NCBI GenBank assembly: GCA_947632105.1
Contig: CANROD010000004.1
Location: forward strand, 22,724 to 86,723
Reading direction: 5' to 3'
DNA length: 64,000 nucleotides
Source: an uncultured Oligella sp.
Lineage (GTDB): Bacteria; Pseudomonadota; Gammaproteobacteria; Burkholderiales; Burkholderiaceae_B
Shown: positions 56,412-64,000 of the stretch, piece by piece
How positions within the stretch are numbered: position 1 is the stretch's first letter
Layout of the letters: every line of letters starts with the position of its first letter
Notes under the pieces: model-generated
What the model was told of the DNA's origin: nothing
The model's database searches: none
Seen by the model: the letters and a program-made list of their open reading frames with translations, nothing else
Made by a program: the position numbers and the translations under genes

Positions 56412-57239
56412 ATGCACACTCAAAGCTTCCAACTCAAATCAAAACAAAGTAATCCAGATGCTGCTATCGGTATCATGGCAGCCTTAGAGCAAGAAATTAC
56501 CAGTATTTTACAAAACATGGGAGAAAGCGTTAAAGTCCACCTTATTGCAGGACGGCGCTACTATCAAGGCGAGCTAGATGGGCAAAAGTACATTGTTGTA
56601 CTCTCTAGAGTTGGTAAGGTCGCCGCAGCGTCAACCGTCACTACTCTAATCAATCAGTTTAACGTTCAAAGTGTCGTCTTCGCAGGCCTTGCCGGTGGTG
56701 TACACCCTGATGTCTTAATAGGCGATATCGTGATTGGCAGCTCAGTTTATCAATATGATTTAGATGCTAGCCCGCTTTTTCCAAAATACAGCGTCCCCTT
56801 ATTAAATAAAACCTTTTTTGATAGTGACGAGGAGTTGAGAAAGAAAATTAGTCAGTCCTGTATCGATTACCTAGAAAATGACTTTAACTCTCTTTTTAAT
56901 ACAGAACATAAAAAACGCTTTTTCCAACGTCCTACACCGCGGTTTCACGTAGGTCTGATCGGTAGTGGTGACCTTTTTATCAACGCGATTGAAAAGCAAA
57001 ACCAAATTGTCGAAGCTATGCCCAGCACTATGTGCGTAGAAATGGAAGGTGCCGCGGTCGCTCAGGTATGCTACGAGTATGAAATCCCCTTTGCGATCTT
57101 TAGAATTATAAGTGACCGAGCTGACTCTCAAGCCAGTATGGATTTTAATGAGTTTTTAAGTGAAGTAGCACCAAATTACGCTTCACCAATCCTCAGACGA
57201 CTCTTACTACTTATCTCTGAAAAAGCTCAAACCGCTTGA
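56412..57239 (+). CDS. 5'-methylthioadenosine/S-adenosylhomocysteine nucleosidase-like protein
   Basis: A 275-residue PNP/UDP-phosphorylase-fold protein. IGIMAALEQEITSILQNM carries the catalytic Glu region, VFAGLAGGVHPDVLIGDIVI is the family glycine motif, and CVEMEGAAVAQVCYEYEIPF (residues ~206-225) binds the ribose, with ISDRADSQASMDFNEFL supplying the catalytic Asp. MtnN hydrolyses MTA and SAH, by-products of SAM metabolism. It is 40 residues longer than E. coli MtnN (232) because of an N-terminal extension and an insertion near 160-185 (FNTEHKKRFFQRPTPRFHV), so exact substrate preference is uncertain. Its 3' end overlaps tenA tail to tail by 13 bp. Confidence 0.85.
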   Translation: MHTQSFQLKSKQSNPDAAIGIMAALEQEITSILQNMGESVKVHLIAGRRYYQGELDGQKYIVVLSRVGKVAAASTVTTLINQFNVQSVVFAGLAGGVHPDVLIGDIVIGSSVYQYDLDASPLFPKYSVPLLNKTFFDSDEELRKKISQSCIDYLENDFNSLFNTEHKKRFFQRPTPRFHVGLIGSGDLFINAIEKQNQIVEAMPSTMCVEMEGAAVAQVCYEYEIPFAIFRIISDRADSQASMDFNEFLSEVAPNYASPILRRLLLLISEKAQTA

Positions 57240-57907
57240 TCTAAACCAGCTTGCCAAAAGTCGATTTCTAAGCGCGTGGCATCATAAAAAATGCCTGCTA
57301 ACTCCTTGAAACGCTCCTCATCAACTCTCGCTAAGGCCTGATTTAACCAATCAGCCTCAGCCTTAGCCGCATCTTGAAACTCATCACTCAGGTACATTTT
57401 CATCCAAGGTAAATAAGGATTAGACTCAGCCATCACGGTAAAACTCTGCACCTTAAGCCACTCGGCAATTTCAGCGTAACCAATAAGACACGGCACCAAG
57501 GCCACATGTAAATCAAGCAAATTACCTTGATTGCCAGCATCTAACACATAACGCGTATAAGCCATGGTAGCACGGCCTTCCGGCAAAACCTCTAACTCCG
57601 CCTCAGTAATACCCCACTTAGCGCAATACTCAATATGCAGGTCAAACTCAATATCAACAATCGCCATCAAGCTTGCATAGCTTTGACGAAGCTCACGCAT
57701 ATTACGGCTTTTATAAACCGCTAAGCCCCAAGCACGAGCGAAGTGTACTAGAAACAAATAATCCTGCTTCAAATAATGCTTAAAGGCATCACCACTCAAA
57801 GTTCCTGCAGCCAATTGCTGAACAAAGGCATGCTGAATGTAATCCTGCCACTCCTTAACACTACTCTGCTTTAAACGCTCTAACGGTGTAAAGGTTGAGT
57901 TTGTCAT
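57227..57907 (-). CDS. tenA: TenA-family thiaminase II / aminopyrimidine aminohydrolase
   Basis: About 226 residues from ATG at 57907, chosen because GGAGG stands four bases ahead of it; an upstream ATG pair at 57937 has no ribosome site. All-helical TenA fold: AFKHYLKQDYLFLVHFARAWG (residues ~42-62), the active-site Cys in ALVPCLIGYAEIA near 137 and the conserved Glu in RLEIDFWQAGL near the end. TenA salvages the pyrimidine part of degraded thiamine. No TPP riboswitch is seen upstream. Confidence 0.9.
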   Translation of the reverse strand: MTNSTFTPLERLKQSSVKEWQDYIQHAFVQQLAAGTLSGDAFKHYLKQDYLFLVHFARAWGLAVYKSRNMRELRQSYASLMAIVDIEFDLHIEYCAKWGITEAELEVLPEGRATMAYTRYVLDAGNQGNLLDLHVALVPCLIGYAEIAEWLKVQSFTVMAESNPYLPWMKMYLSDEFQDAAKAEADWLNQALARVDEERFKELAGIFYDATRLEIDFWQAGLDQAV

Positions 57908-58054
57908 ATTTCCTCCAAATTCATTATGAAACATCATCAGTATATACTTAAAGTAATATTTCCTTTTGAGTATAACAGCCTAGACAATGAATCCCCCTAA
58001 GTTACTATTTTATTTATATAATAAATTAACGATATAAATAAAGACAGGCTAACT

Positions 58055-58687
58055 ATGAGACGAATTTACACTGTAGAAGAGATGAAACGCGCCGAACAAT
58101 GGGCTGTCAACAGAGGAGCCAGTTTTGAGCAACTCATGGAAAATGCAGGTCAAGCTGCCGCCAAAGACTTATTCAAACACCTTGCTAACGGCAAGTTATC
58201 AAAACCTCGCTCTGTACTGATTATTTGCGGTAAAGGCAATAATGCCGGCGACGGCCTAGTTATCGCCCGCGCCTTGACTGAACAAGATATTAAGGTCAAA
58301 TTATTTTTTGTCTTGGGACGTGATTTATCTGAACTAGCTCAGCTTAATTTAGAGCGCTTAGCGTCATTAGATATTGAGGTTATCGAGGACGGTGATAATC
58401 CAATTAATGAGTCTACTGACTGGATTATTGATGCGGTATTTGGTACCGGCTATGTGGGCGATCTGCCGGAGGAAGTCTCCTGTATGATGGCCCAAGCCAA
58501 TGAAGCCAAAGCCTATCGCATCGCTTTAGATATGCCTACAGGCTTAAACTGCGATAGCGGCGAGCTAGCGGACAATACCTTTAACGCCGATTTGAGCTAC
58601 ACCTTTGCTGCTTATAAACCTGCCCACTTTATGCCTAATGGCAAAAGTAAATGTGGTGAAATTGTTTGTCTTGAGATAGGCATATAG
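58055..58687 (+). CDS. nnrE: NAD(P)H-hydrate epimerase (YjeF N-terminal domain)
   Basis: A 210-residue Rossmann-like enzyme that interconverts R and S forms of hydrated NAD(P)H so the S-specific dehydratase can repair them. The ribokinase-like loop IICGKGNNAGDGLVIARAL (residues ~66-84) and DAVFGTGYVGDLPEEV near 127 are diagnostic, as is ALDMPTGLNCDSGEL near 155. Only the epimerase domain is encoded; the dehydratase (NnrD, fused in E. coli YjeF) must be elsewhere. It has its own terminator. Confidence 0.93.
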   Translation: MRRIYTVEEMKRAEQWAVNRGASFEQLMENAGQAAAKDLFKHLANGKLSKPRSVLIICGKGNNAGDGLVIARALTEQDIKVKLFFVLGRDLSELAQLNLERLASLDIEVIEDGDNPINESTDWIIDAVFGTGYVGDLPEEVSCMMAQANEAKAYRIALDMPTGLNCDSGELADNTFNADLSYTFAAYKPAHFMPNGKSKCGEIVCLEIGI

Positions 58688-58692
58688 CGTAC

Positions 58693-58730
58693 AAACACTC
58701 CCAAATGCACTGAGCATATGGGAGTGTTTT
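58693..58730. terminator. bidirectional terminator between nnrE and the thioesterase gene
   Basis: A long stem AAACACTCCCA ... TGGGAGTGTTT, with a second inner pairing ATGC/GCAT, lies between convergent genes and is flanked by A and T runs. Confidence 0.85.
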
Positions 58731-58756
58731 AGAAGAAAGACCAGAGGAAGCTCAGA

Positions 58757-59248
58757 CTAATTCTGAACTTCCTTTTTAATACTATCCTGACGGCCTTCAG
58801 TCTCACGACGTAGTTTTCTGCGACGCTCAGCAGCGGCGAAGCGACAAACCTCAACATCATCACTAGGAGTCAGAGCAGGCACAGGCAACGGCCTAGCGTG
58901 GTCATCAACTGCTACCATGGTAAAGAAACAGCTATTGACATGACGCTGCTGACGAGTACGGATATTTTCAGCCACCACGCGAATACCTACCTCCATAGAG
59001 GAATTACCCGTGTAGTTTACTGACGCCAAGAAAGTCACTAACTCACCCACATGAATTGGTTGTCTAAAAATCACTTGATCCACTGATAAGGTCACCACAT
59101 ACTGTCCAGCATAACGACTCGCACAGGCGTAAGCAGCTTGGTCAAGCAGCTTTAAAATCGTTCCACCATGCACATTGCCAGAAAAATTTGCCATGTCTGG
59201 TGTCATTAAAACCGACATTGAAAGCTTATGTTTTGGTAAATCAGTCAT
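58757..59248 (-). CDS. Hotdog-fold acyl-CoA thioesterase, YciA-like
   Basis: A 163-residue protein with one hotdog domain: MSVLMTPDMANFSGNVHGG, TILKLLDQAAYACASRYAG (with the conserved Asp), VTLSVDQVIFRQPIHVGELV and NSSMEVGIRVVAENIRTRQ. YciA-type enzymes hydrolyse short- to medium-chain acyl-CoA. The C-terminal ~25 residues are basic and variable (AAERRRKLRRETEGRQD). ATG at 59248. Confidence 0.92.
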   Translation of the reverse strand: MTDLPKHKLSMSVLMTPDMANFSGNVHGGTILKLLDQAAYACASRYAGQYVVTLSVDQVIFRQPIHVGELVTFLASVNYTGNSSMEVGIRVVAENIRTRQQRHVNSCFFTMVAVDDHARPLPVPALTPSDDVEVCRFAAAERRRKLRRETEGRQDSIKKEVQN

Positions 59249-59456
59249 TGAGATTCCTTGATGTTCTTTTGATAGATAGAACTTATTAGCTATCCAACTT
59301 CAATACAATTAAGCAATTATAACAGAGGCAATATTTACCTACTCTTTTATCAGTCCGATAGTCAAATAGAAACTCTTCCTCCCGCTAAATAAAGTAAAAA
59401 CACAATAAATCACAGCATAGTATAATAATCCCTAATCAAATCAACCTATTAGTTCT

Positions 59457-60116
59457 ATGTCCCCTCTTAATCGCAAAGACCTCAGCAATGGCAATTATTT
59501 AAATTCATTTCACAAGACACCAGGTTTTAACTGGTGGTCTGAGAAACAAATTAAGATGTCTATGCATGCAACCTTGGAACAGCGTCCTAGTTCACAATCA
59601 GTATGGTTGTTTGCTTATGGTTCATTGATTTGGAATCCTCAATGTCATTATGTGGAAAGTGTACCGGCTCTATTGGATGGTTGGCGACGTAGTTTTTGTA
59701 TGAAGTTAATTGCCGGGAGAGCTACACTTGAACAACCTGGTCGCATGTTGTCATTGTCACCTGGTGGCAAAACTCAAGGCTTTGCCTTGCGCTTCGATGA
59801 GGATAACCTTGAAGAAGAATTACTTATGGTCTGGCGCCGTGAGATGATTGCTGGTTCTTATCAACCTGACTGGGCCGAACTTAACCTACATGACGGTCGT
59901 AAGGCTAAGGCGATCATCTTTAGAGCCCACCCACAAAGCCAACTTCATGAGAATGACGATAGCATTGAAACTATCTCTCCTCTCATCAGCAAAGCCAAAG
60001 GCATTCTCGGTAGCAACATTGATTATGTGATGCAACTAGACGATACGTTGAAAAAACACAACTTTAGCGATGACTACGTAGCCCAACTAGCTCAGCAGCT
60101 ACGATCAGCTTCTTAG
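59457..60116 (+). CDS. ChaC-like gamma-glutamylcyclotransferase
   Basis: A 219-residue protein with the ChaC/GGCT fold. The substrate loop is WLFAYGSLIWNPQCHYVESV near 50-69. LDGWRRSFCMK and LSPGGKTQGFALRFD follow, and the catalytic-Glu area is VWRREMIAGSYQPDW near 125. ChaC enzymes split glutathione into 5-oxoproline and Cys-Gly. The first ~35 residues precede the domain and may be a mis-called extension; an internal ATG at 59553 or 59559 is an alternative start. It converges with the ABC ATPase gene with a 12-bp overlap. Confidence 0.9.
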   Translation: MSPLNRKDLSNGNYLNSFHKTPGFNWWSEKQIKMSMHATLEQRPSSQSVWLFAYGSLIWNPQCHYVESVPALLDGWRRSFCMKLIAGRATLEQPGRMLSLSPGGKTQGFALRFDEDNLEEELLMVWRREMIAGSYQPDWAELNLHDGRKAKAIIFRAHPQSQLHENDDSIETISPLISKAKGILGSNIDYVMQLDDTLKKHNFSDDYVAQLAQQLRSAS

Positions 60117-61178
60117 CAAATAGCCTTTTTCTATACACAATTGCAGTTCTTGGCCAACTAACAATTTGTCTTCACTATAGATCTCAATGTGTTGATTACC
60201 TAAAATCTCCGTTTGATAGTGATAGCGCTCGCCCTTAAAGACACGATCAATGATCCGTCCCTTCACACTTTGCTGCGACACACCTTGAGCATTTTCAGAA
60301 TTCAAGAGTCGAATATGCTGCGGTCTCACTAAAATAGCATGGTACTGTGTATTGGCAGATTTAGTCTTTGGCTGATTATTGAGCGCATTCATCACATCCT
60401 CGCCATGCAAATTACGGCCATTGCCCATAGGCTTCGTATAGCTATAGACAATAGAGCCCTGTCCAATAAAACGCGCTGTCCATTCACAGTCAGGAAAACG
60501 GTAAAGATTTTCAGGACTATCAAATTGTACAATTTTGCCCTGATTCATCACCGCTACCTGATCAGCAAGCGCCATAGCCTCAGCCTGATCATGGGTCACA
60601 TAAACAAAGGTCGTACCACTGCGTTGATGAAACTCTCTAAAAATTTGCTCCATCGACGCTCGTAAGTGACGATCTAAATTGGCCAGTGGTTCGTCTAACA
60701 ACACTACTTTTGGAGAAGATACTAAACAACGTGCCAAAGCCACGCGCTGACGTTGACCACCGCTAAGCTCAACAGGCATACGATGCAATAAATGCTCCAT
60801 TTTGACAGCTTCTAAGGACTCATTTACTCGGCGTTTATACTCACCACCATTAACCCCCTTTAATTTTAAAGAGTAGCCAACATTATCCATGACATTCATA
60901 TGAGGCCATAAAGCATAGGACTGAAAGACCATACTCATTTGACGTAGCTCAGGGGGTACGTGATGCACTTTTGATGAAATCGTGTCATTATCTAAGGCAA
61001 TCAAGCCATCATCCAATTGCTCAAATCCAGCGATAGAACGTAGAATCGTCGTCTTACCACAACCACTCGGCCCCAATAAGGCAACAAACTGCCCGCTTTC
61101 AATGGTTAAACTTACCTCATTGACCACCGGCTCATCACCAAAGCGCTTGGTAACGCCATCTAAGACTAGTTTTGCCAT
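60105..61178 (-). CDS. ABC importer ATP-binding protein, FbpC-like
   Basis: A 357-residue ATPase of the spermidine/putrescine-iron-sulfate importer group. Walker A GPSGCGKTT is near 36, Q-loop VFQSYALWPHM near 84, signature LSGGQRQRVALARC near 138, Walker B VVLLDEPLANLD near 157 and switch His VYVTHDQAEAMAL near 196. A C-terminal TOBE-like regulatory domain (about 240-355) includes AILVRPQHIRLL. It energises the permease encoded immediately upstream (13-bp overlap with its stop region). Confidence 0.93.
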   Translation of the reverse strand: MAKLVLDGVTKRFGDEPVVNEVSLTIESGQFVALLGPSGCGKTTILRSIAGFEQLDDGLIALDNDTISSKVHHVPPELRQMSMVFQSYALWPHMNVMDNVGYSLKLKGVNGGEYKRRVNESLEAVKMEHLLHRMPVELSGGQRQRVALARCLVSSPKVVLLDEPLANLDRHLRASMEQIFREFHQRSGTTFVYVTHDQAEAMALADQVAVMNQGKIVQFDSPENLYRFPDCEWTARFIGQGSIVYSYTKPMGNGRNLHGEDVMNALNNQPKTKSANTQYHAILVRPQHIRLLNSENAQGVSQQSVKGRIIDRVFKGERYHYQTEILGNQHIEIYSEDKLLVGQELQLCIEKGYLLRS

Positions 61179-62893
61179 GGAATAACCCCTCGTGGCAGGC
61201 GCTTAGCAAATAGACTCAAGCCCAGCATCAATAGAGCCACTAAGACAACAACTACTACTGACACTGCTGCAGCCGGTACCACATCACCACTTTCCTGCAT
61301 ATTAAAAATCATCACACCGATCGTTTCATTACCGGCACTCCACAATAAAGCGGAGACAGTTAATTCATTAAAGGCCATTAAAAACACTAAAATAAATCCT
61401 GCAAAAACAGCTGGTGCTAACAAGGGCACCACAATATCTCGTAATCGGCGTCCCATACCCGCACCGCATAATTGAGCAGCCTCTTCTAACGACGTATCAA
61501 TTTGCATCATACTGCTCATCACAGGCTTAAAACCAACCGTAAAAAAGCGCGACACATAAGCAAACAAAATAATCCACAAAGTACCGTAAAGTGTCACTTG
61601 CACAATCGGAATCGGTTTAACAAACAGCAAAATACAAGCAATTGATAACACGACGCCAGGTAAGGCATAAGGAATATCCATCAATATCTTGGTGATAGTC
61701 GTTAAATAACTCGGCTCTCGATTAAACCAATAGACCACAGGGACAGAGACAACGGCAATAATAAATGCGGCACCTATTGCTAATACAAAGCTATTACTAA
61801 AAGCACGCCAAGTGATACTTTGCGACATCATAATTTGCTCATAACTACCAATGCTCATATTACTCAATGTCAGTGCTACTCCTTGAGCTGGTACTAAAGA
61901 ACTGACTGCTAAAGCAAGCAGTGGTATTACCAAGATCGCCATTAAAATGACTACCATCATGATTTCTGCAGCAAAGCGCCAAGGGCCTAAATTAAAATGT
62001 AAGGGACGACCAGCTAAACCACTCAATGCCATACGTTTTTGAAAATAATGCTGTAGCCAAACCACCGCGACAGCTAAGGCTGCCACAAGCATAGACAGAT
62101 TAGAGACCTCATTAATCATCGACGGCCCAAAATCTGCCATACGCTGATAAATTAAGGTCGGCAAGACATAGTACGATGCAGGTATACCGAGCATAGCCGG
62201 AATACCAAAATTACCCAGTCCTGATAGAAAAGCAATCGCAGCAGCAGCCAATATGCCATTTTTACAAAGCGGCATAATCATATCGCGAATCACACGATAC
62301 TGACCTGCTCCTCCCATACGAGCAGCTTCTATTAACTCCTTAGGCAGATTTAATAAATTTGCCCTGAGTGTTAAAAACACAAGCGGTGCATGCTGCACGC
62401 CCATTAATAAAATAATACCCCACGAGGAATAAAGCGGTTGCTTGCTACCTAATGGTGGCGCCATCCCGATAGTTTTTAACAGTACGCTATTTGGCCCCAT
62501 TAACTGCAACCAACTTAATGCCATTACCTGCGGTGGAATCATCATGGGTAACATAAACATAAACACCCACAGCGCCTTTGCACGTATATCAGTCAGGCTA
62601 ATAAAAAAAGCCAGCCCAACCCCGAGCAACAGGGAAAGCCACATCGCCATAAAGGAAGTGTATATACTGTGCCAAAAAGCAGTCCACGTACTACTACGTG
62701 TAAACACCTTGATAAAAGCTGACGAGTCGTCCAAGCTCAAATCCACCAGCGCTTGGCTCAGTAAGCGTACGCTAGGTAAAACACTGATGATTACAAATAT
62801 CAGGACGAGCCCGTAGATTAAGGGGCGAGAAATCCGGTACGACGAGGTATTACTCAAATATCTCTGCAAATCTTTCTTTATCGCTCTCTGCAT
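61166..62893 (-). CDS. ABC importer permease, FbpB-like double-domain
   Basis: A 575-residue membrane protein made of two fused permease halves with about 12 helices. Each half carries an EAA loop that contacts the ATPase: LIEAARMGGAGQYRVIRDMI near 187 and LEEAAQLCGAGMGRRLRDIV near 470. Such fused permeases are typical of ferric-iron (FbpB/SfuB) and 2-aminoethylphosphonate importers. The ATG at 62893 overlaps the binding-protein gene by 44 bp; a TTG at 62857 is an alternative start with a shorter overlap. Confidence 0.92.
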   Translation of the reverse strand: MQRAIKKDLQRYLSNTSSYRISRPLIYGLVLIFVIISVLPSVRLLSQALVDLSLDDSSAFIKVFTRSSTWTAFWHSIYTSFMAMWLSLLLGVGLAFFISLTDIRAKALWVFMFMLPMMIPPQVMALSWLQLMGPNSVLLKTIGMAPPLGSKQPLYSSWGIILLMGVQHAPLVFLTLRANLLNLPKELIEAARMGGAGQYRVIRDMIMPLCKNGILAAAAIAFLSGLGNFGIPAMLGIPASYYVLPTLIYQRMADFGPSMINEVSNLSMLVAALAVAVVWLQHYFQKRMALSGLAGRPLHFNLGPWRFAAEIMMVVILMAILVIPLLALAVSSLVPAQGVALTLSNMSIGSYEQIMMSQSITWRAFSNSFVLAIGAAFIIAVVSVPVVYWFNREPSYLTTITKILMDIPYALPGVVLSIACILLFVKPIPIVQVTLYGTLWIILFAYVSRFFTVGFKPVMSSMMQIDTSLEEAAQLCGAGMGRRLRDIVVPLLAPAVFAGFILVFLMAFNELTVSALLWSAGNETIGVMIFNMQESGDVVPAAAVSVVVVVLVALLMLGLSLFAKRLPRGVIPWQN

Positions 62894-63818
62894 TCTCTAA
62901 AGACTTCGCTGCATCAAAAGGTAATAACTTGATTTGATCACGTGAAGGGAAACCCTCTGGTGAATCGATACCGTTACGTGCTGGTAAATAACCTTGTTCA
63001 ACAACCAATTGCTGACCTTCTTCAGACAACACAAAATCAACAAACTTCTGAGCTAATTCCTTATTCTCTGAGTCCTTTAAAATAGCAACAGGTTCAGTTA
63101 CCATACTGACACCCTCTGTTGGAAATATAAACTCAACTGGAGAGCCTTTGGCTTTTTCACGAATCGCTAAGTAATCAACTAATACACCATATGGCTTAGC
63201 ACCTGAAGCAATCGCGGTAAGTACACTGCCATTGCCCTTCTGAGGAGCCATACCATTAGCCTCTAAGCCTTCGTAGAACTCCCAGCCGAAATCATCGTTA
63301 GTGGTTACAGCTGATAAGTGGATTAAAGCAGCACCAGAATAAAGTGGGCTAGGCATAGCTGCTAAGTCATTGTATTCGGGCTTAAGTAAATCAGTCCATG
63401 ACGTTGGCTCATCAGCCGCATCGGAGTGATATGCAATACCGGTCGTAATGAGCTTAGTGCCGTAATAGAAGCCCTCATCATCGTATAGTGAGGCATCATA
63501 GCTAGCCTTCTCAGGAGAATCGTAAGACGCTAGTAGGTTTTCTGCTTTTAATTGCTCCAGTGTCACACTATCGGCAATAAGAAGTAAATCTGGCTTAACA
63601 ACACCAGCCGCTAACTCTGCACGAAACTTGGTCATCAGCTTGGTAGTACCATCACGAACCCACTCAATCTTGACGCCAGGATTAGCTTTTTCAAAAGCCT
63701 CTACCGTCATCTGAGCATCAGCAACTGGTTGAGAAGTATATAAAACAAGCTCTTGTGCTTGTGAGGTACCTACAAAGCACAGACCTAAGCCGACAGAAAT
63801 TAACGCTTTTTTAAACAT
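62850..63818 (-). CDS. ABC importer periplasmic binding protein, FbpA/AfuA-like
   Basis: A 322-residue secreted protein with signal peptide KKALISVGLGLCFVGTSQAQ (cut after SQA). Family 1 binding-protein segments are LVLYTSQPVADAQMTVEAFE, PDLLLIADSVTLEQLKAENL, SPLYSGAALIHLSAV and the C-terminal VDFVLSEEGQQLVVEQGYLP. The FbpA group binds Fe3+ through paired tyrosines; a YY pair occurs in EGFYYGTKLI near 118, but the usual C-terminal tyrosine pair is not obvious. Iron or a phosphonate are both possible substrates. It is the first gene of the three-gene operon. No Fur box was recognised. Confidence 0.88.
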   Translation of the reverse strand: MFKKALISVGLGLCFVGTSQAQELVLYTSQPVADAQMTVEAFEKANPGVKIEWVRDGTTKLMTKFRAELAAGVVKPDLLLIADSVTLEQLKAENLLASYDSPEKASYDASLYDDEGFYYGTKLITTGIAYHSDAADEPTSWTDLLKPEYNDLAAMPSPLYSGAALIHLSAVTTNDDFGWEFYEGLEANGMAPQKGNGSVLTAIASGAKPYGVLVDYLAIREKAKGSPVEFIFPTEGVSMVTEPVAILKDSENKELAQKFVDFVLSEEGQQLVVEQGYLPARNGIDSPEGFPSRDQIKLLPFDAAKSLENAESDKERFAEIFE

Positions 63819-63935
63819 AGCAAATCCACTAAAACGAGAAGCAAAACGCTAGCTTAATCTATGTTTATTACATGATTGTGAACACAAGGAGATGTTCATG
63901 CTCAGTCTTAGAAAGATGTTATTTTTTCCAGGCAT

Positions 63936-63972
63936 AAAAAAACCTCTGTGAATATATTTCACAGAGGTTTTT
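63936..63972. terminator. rRNA-operon terminator (5S end)
   Basis: A 12-bp stem AACCTCTGTGAA / TTCACAGAGGTT with a 5-nt loop, flanked by A and T runs. It lies about 10 bp after the 5S rRNA 3' end on the minus strand and can also stop plus-strand transcription. Confidence 0.85.
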
Positions 63973-63981
63973 ATGTAATTT

Positions 63982-64000
63982 GCCTGACGATGACCTACTT
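63982..64000 (-). rRNA. rrf: 5S rRNA, last ~19 bases only
   Basis: Read on the minus strand the final bases are AAGTAGGTCATCGTCAGGC, matching the 3' end of betaproteobacterial 5S rRNA (the E. coli equivalent ends AGTAGGGAACTGCCAGGC). The terminator follows directly. The rest of the gene and its rRNA operon lie beyond the window's right edge. Confidence 0.8.

Noticed and set aside
57908..58054. TPP riboswitch for tenA
   Set aside because: No CTGAGA core or thi-box pairing could be found in the leader on the minus strand.
1..64000. CRISPR array, prophage, insertion sequence or toxin-antitoxin pair
   Set aside because: No regularly spaced repeats, transposase or integrase motifs, terminal inverted repeats or small paired toxin genes were recognised in any part of the window.

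Overview
The window looks like chromosomal DNA of a low-GC betaproteobacterium, probably of the Alcaligenaceae (an Oligella/Pelistega-like organism; genus is inference). The clues are a full proteobacterial division and cell-wall (dcw) cluster in which murE and murF are one gene, as reported for Bordetella, a long-form QueF, a SWIB-domain protein, a DciA-type (DUF721) protein near lpxC, and a betaproteobacterial-looking 5S rRNA end. I see no insertion sequence, prophage, CRISPR array, tRNA or obvious genomic island. Most genes are housekeeping or ordinary metabolism.

Layout. 1-5.0 kb (minus): a cut-off EamA-type permease, a GH31-like protein that seems to have lost its catalytic acids, and an MnmC-like tRNA-modification flavoprotein with a decayed methyltransferase half. 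5.2-7.65 kb (plus): suhB and mgtE. 7.7-30.5 kb (minus): secA, an M23 peptidase, then lpxC-ftsZ-ftsA-ftsQ-ddl-murC-murG-ftsW-murD-mraY-murEF-ftsI-ftsL-rsmH-mraZ in reverse map order, driven from a promoter with helically phased MraZ-type boxes. The DciA-type gene is the only plus-strand gene in this block. 30.8-31.2 kb: rnpB (RNase P RNA). 31.6-38 kb: uup, an O-methyltransferase, pyrC, a SWIB protein, panD, a YdcH-like protein, an NRDE/TANGO2 protein and an OmpA-like lipoprotein.

38-47.5 kb: a B12-centred region. metH (cobalamin-dependent methionine synthase), an MmyB-type regulator and an MFS exporter lie on the minus strand. A cobalamin riboswitch, btuB and a BtuF-like binding protein lie on the plus strand. 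47.6-58.7 kb: a TrxB-like flavoprotein without the redox CxxC, folB-ttcA-queF (folate and tRNA modification), a pirin, an alanine/sodium symporter, a nitronate monooxygenase, a DUF1328 microprotein, sodC, a GST, an MTA/SAH nucleosidase, tenA and nnrE. 58.7-64 kb: a YciA-type thioesterase, a ChaC-type cyclotransferase, a three-gene FbpABC-like ABC importer, and the terminator plus last bases of a 5S rRNA gene, so an rRNA operon enters from the right on the minus strand.

How the genes work together. The dcw block makes the soluble and lipid-linked peptidoglycan precursors (murC, murD, murEF, ddl, mraY, murG) and the divisome (ftsZ, ftsA, ftsQ, ftsL, ftsI, ftsW), with mraZ and rsmH at the promoter end. 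btuB and btuF are expected to import the cofactor that metH needs; the inner-membrane BtuCD is not in the window. mnmC, ttcA and queF all serve tRNA anticodon-loop modification. I found no convincing new multi-gene system. The best leads are two conserved-looking enzymes with degenerate active sites and several structured intergenic elements.
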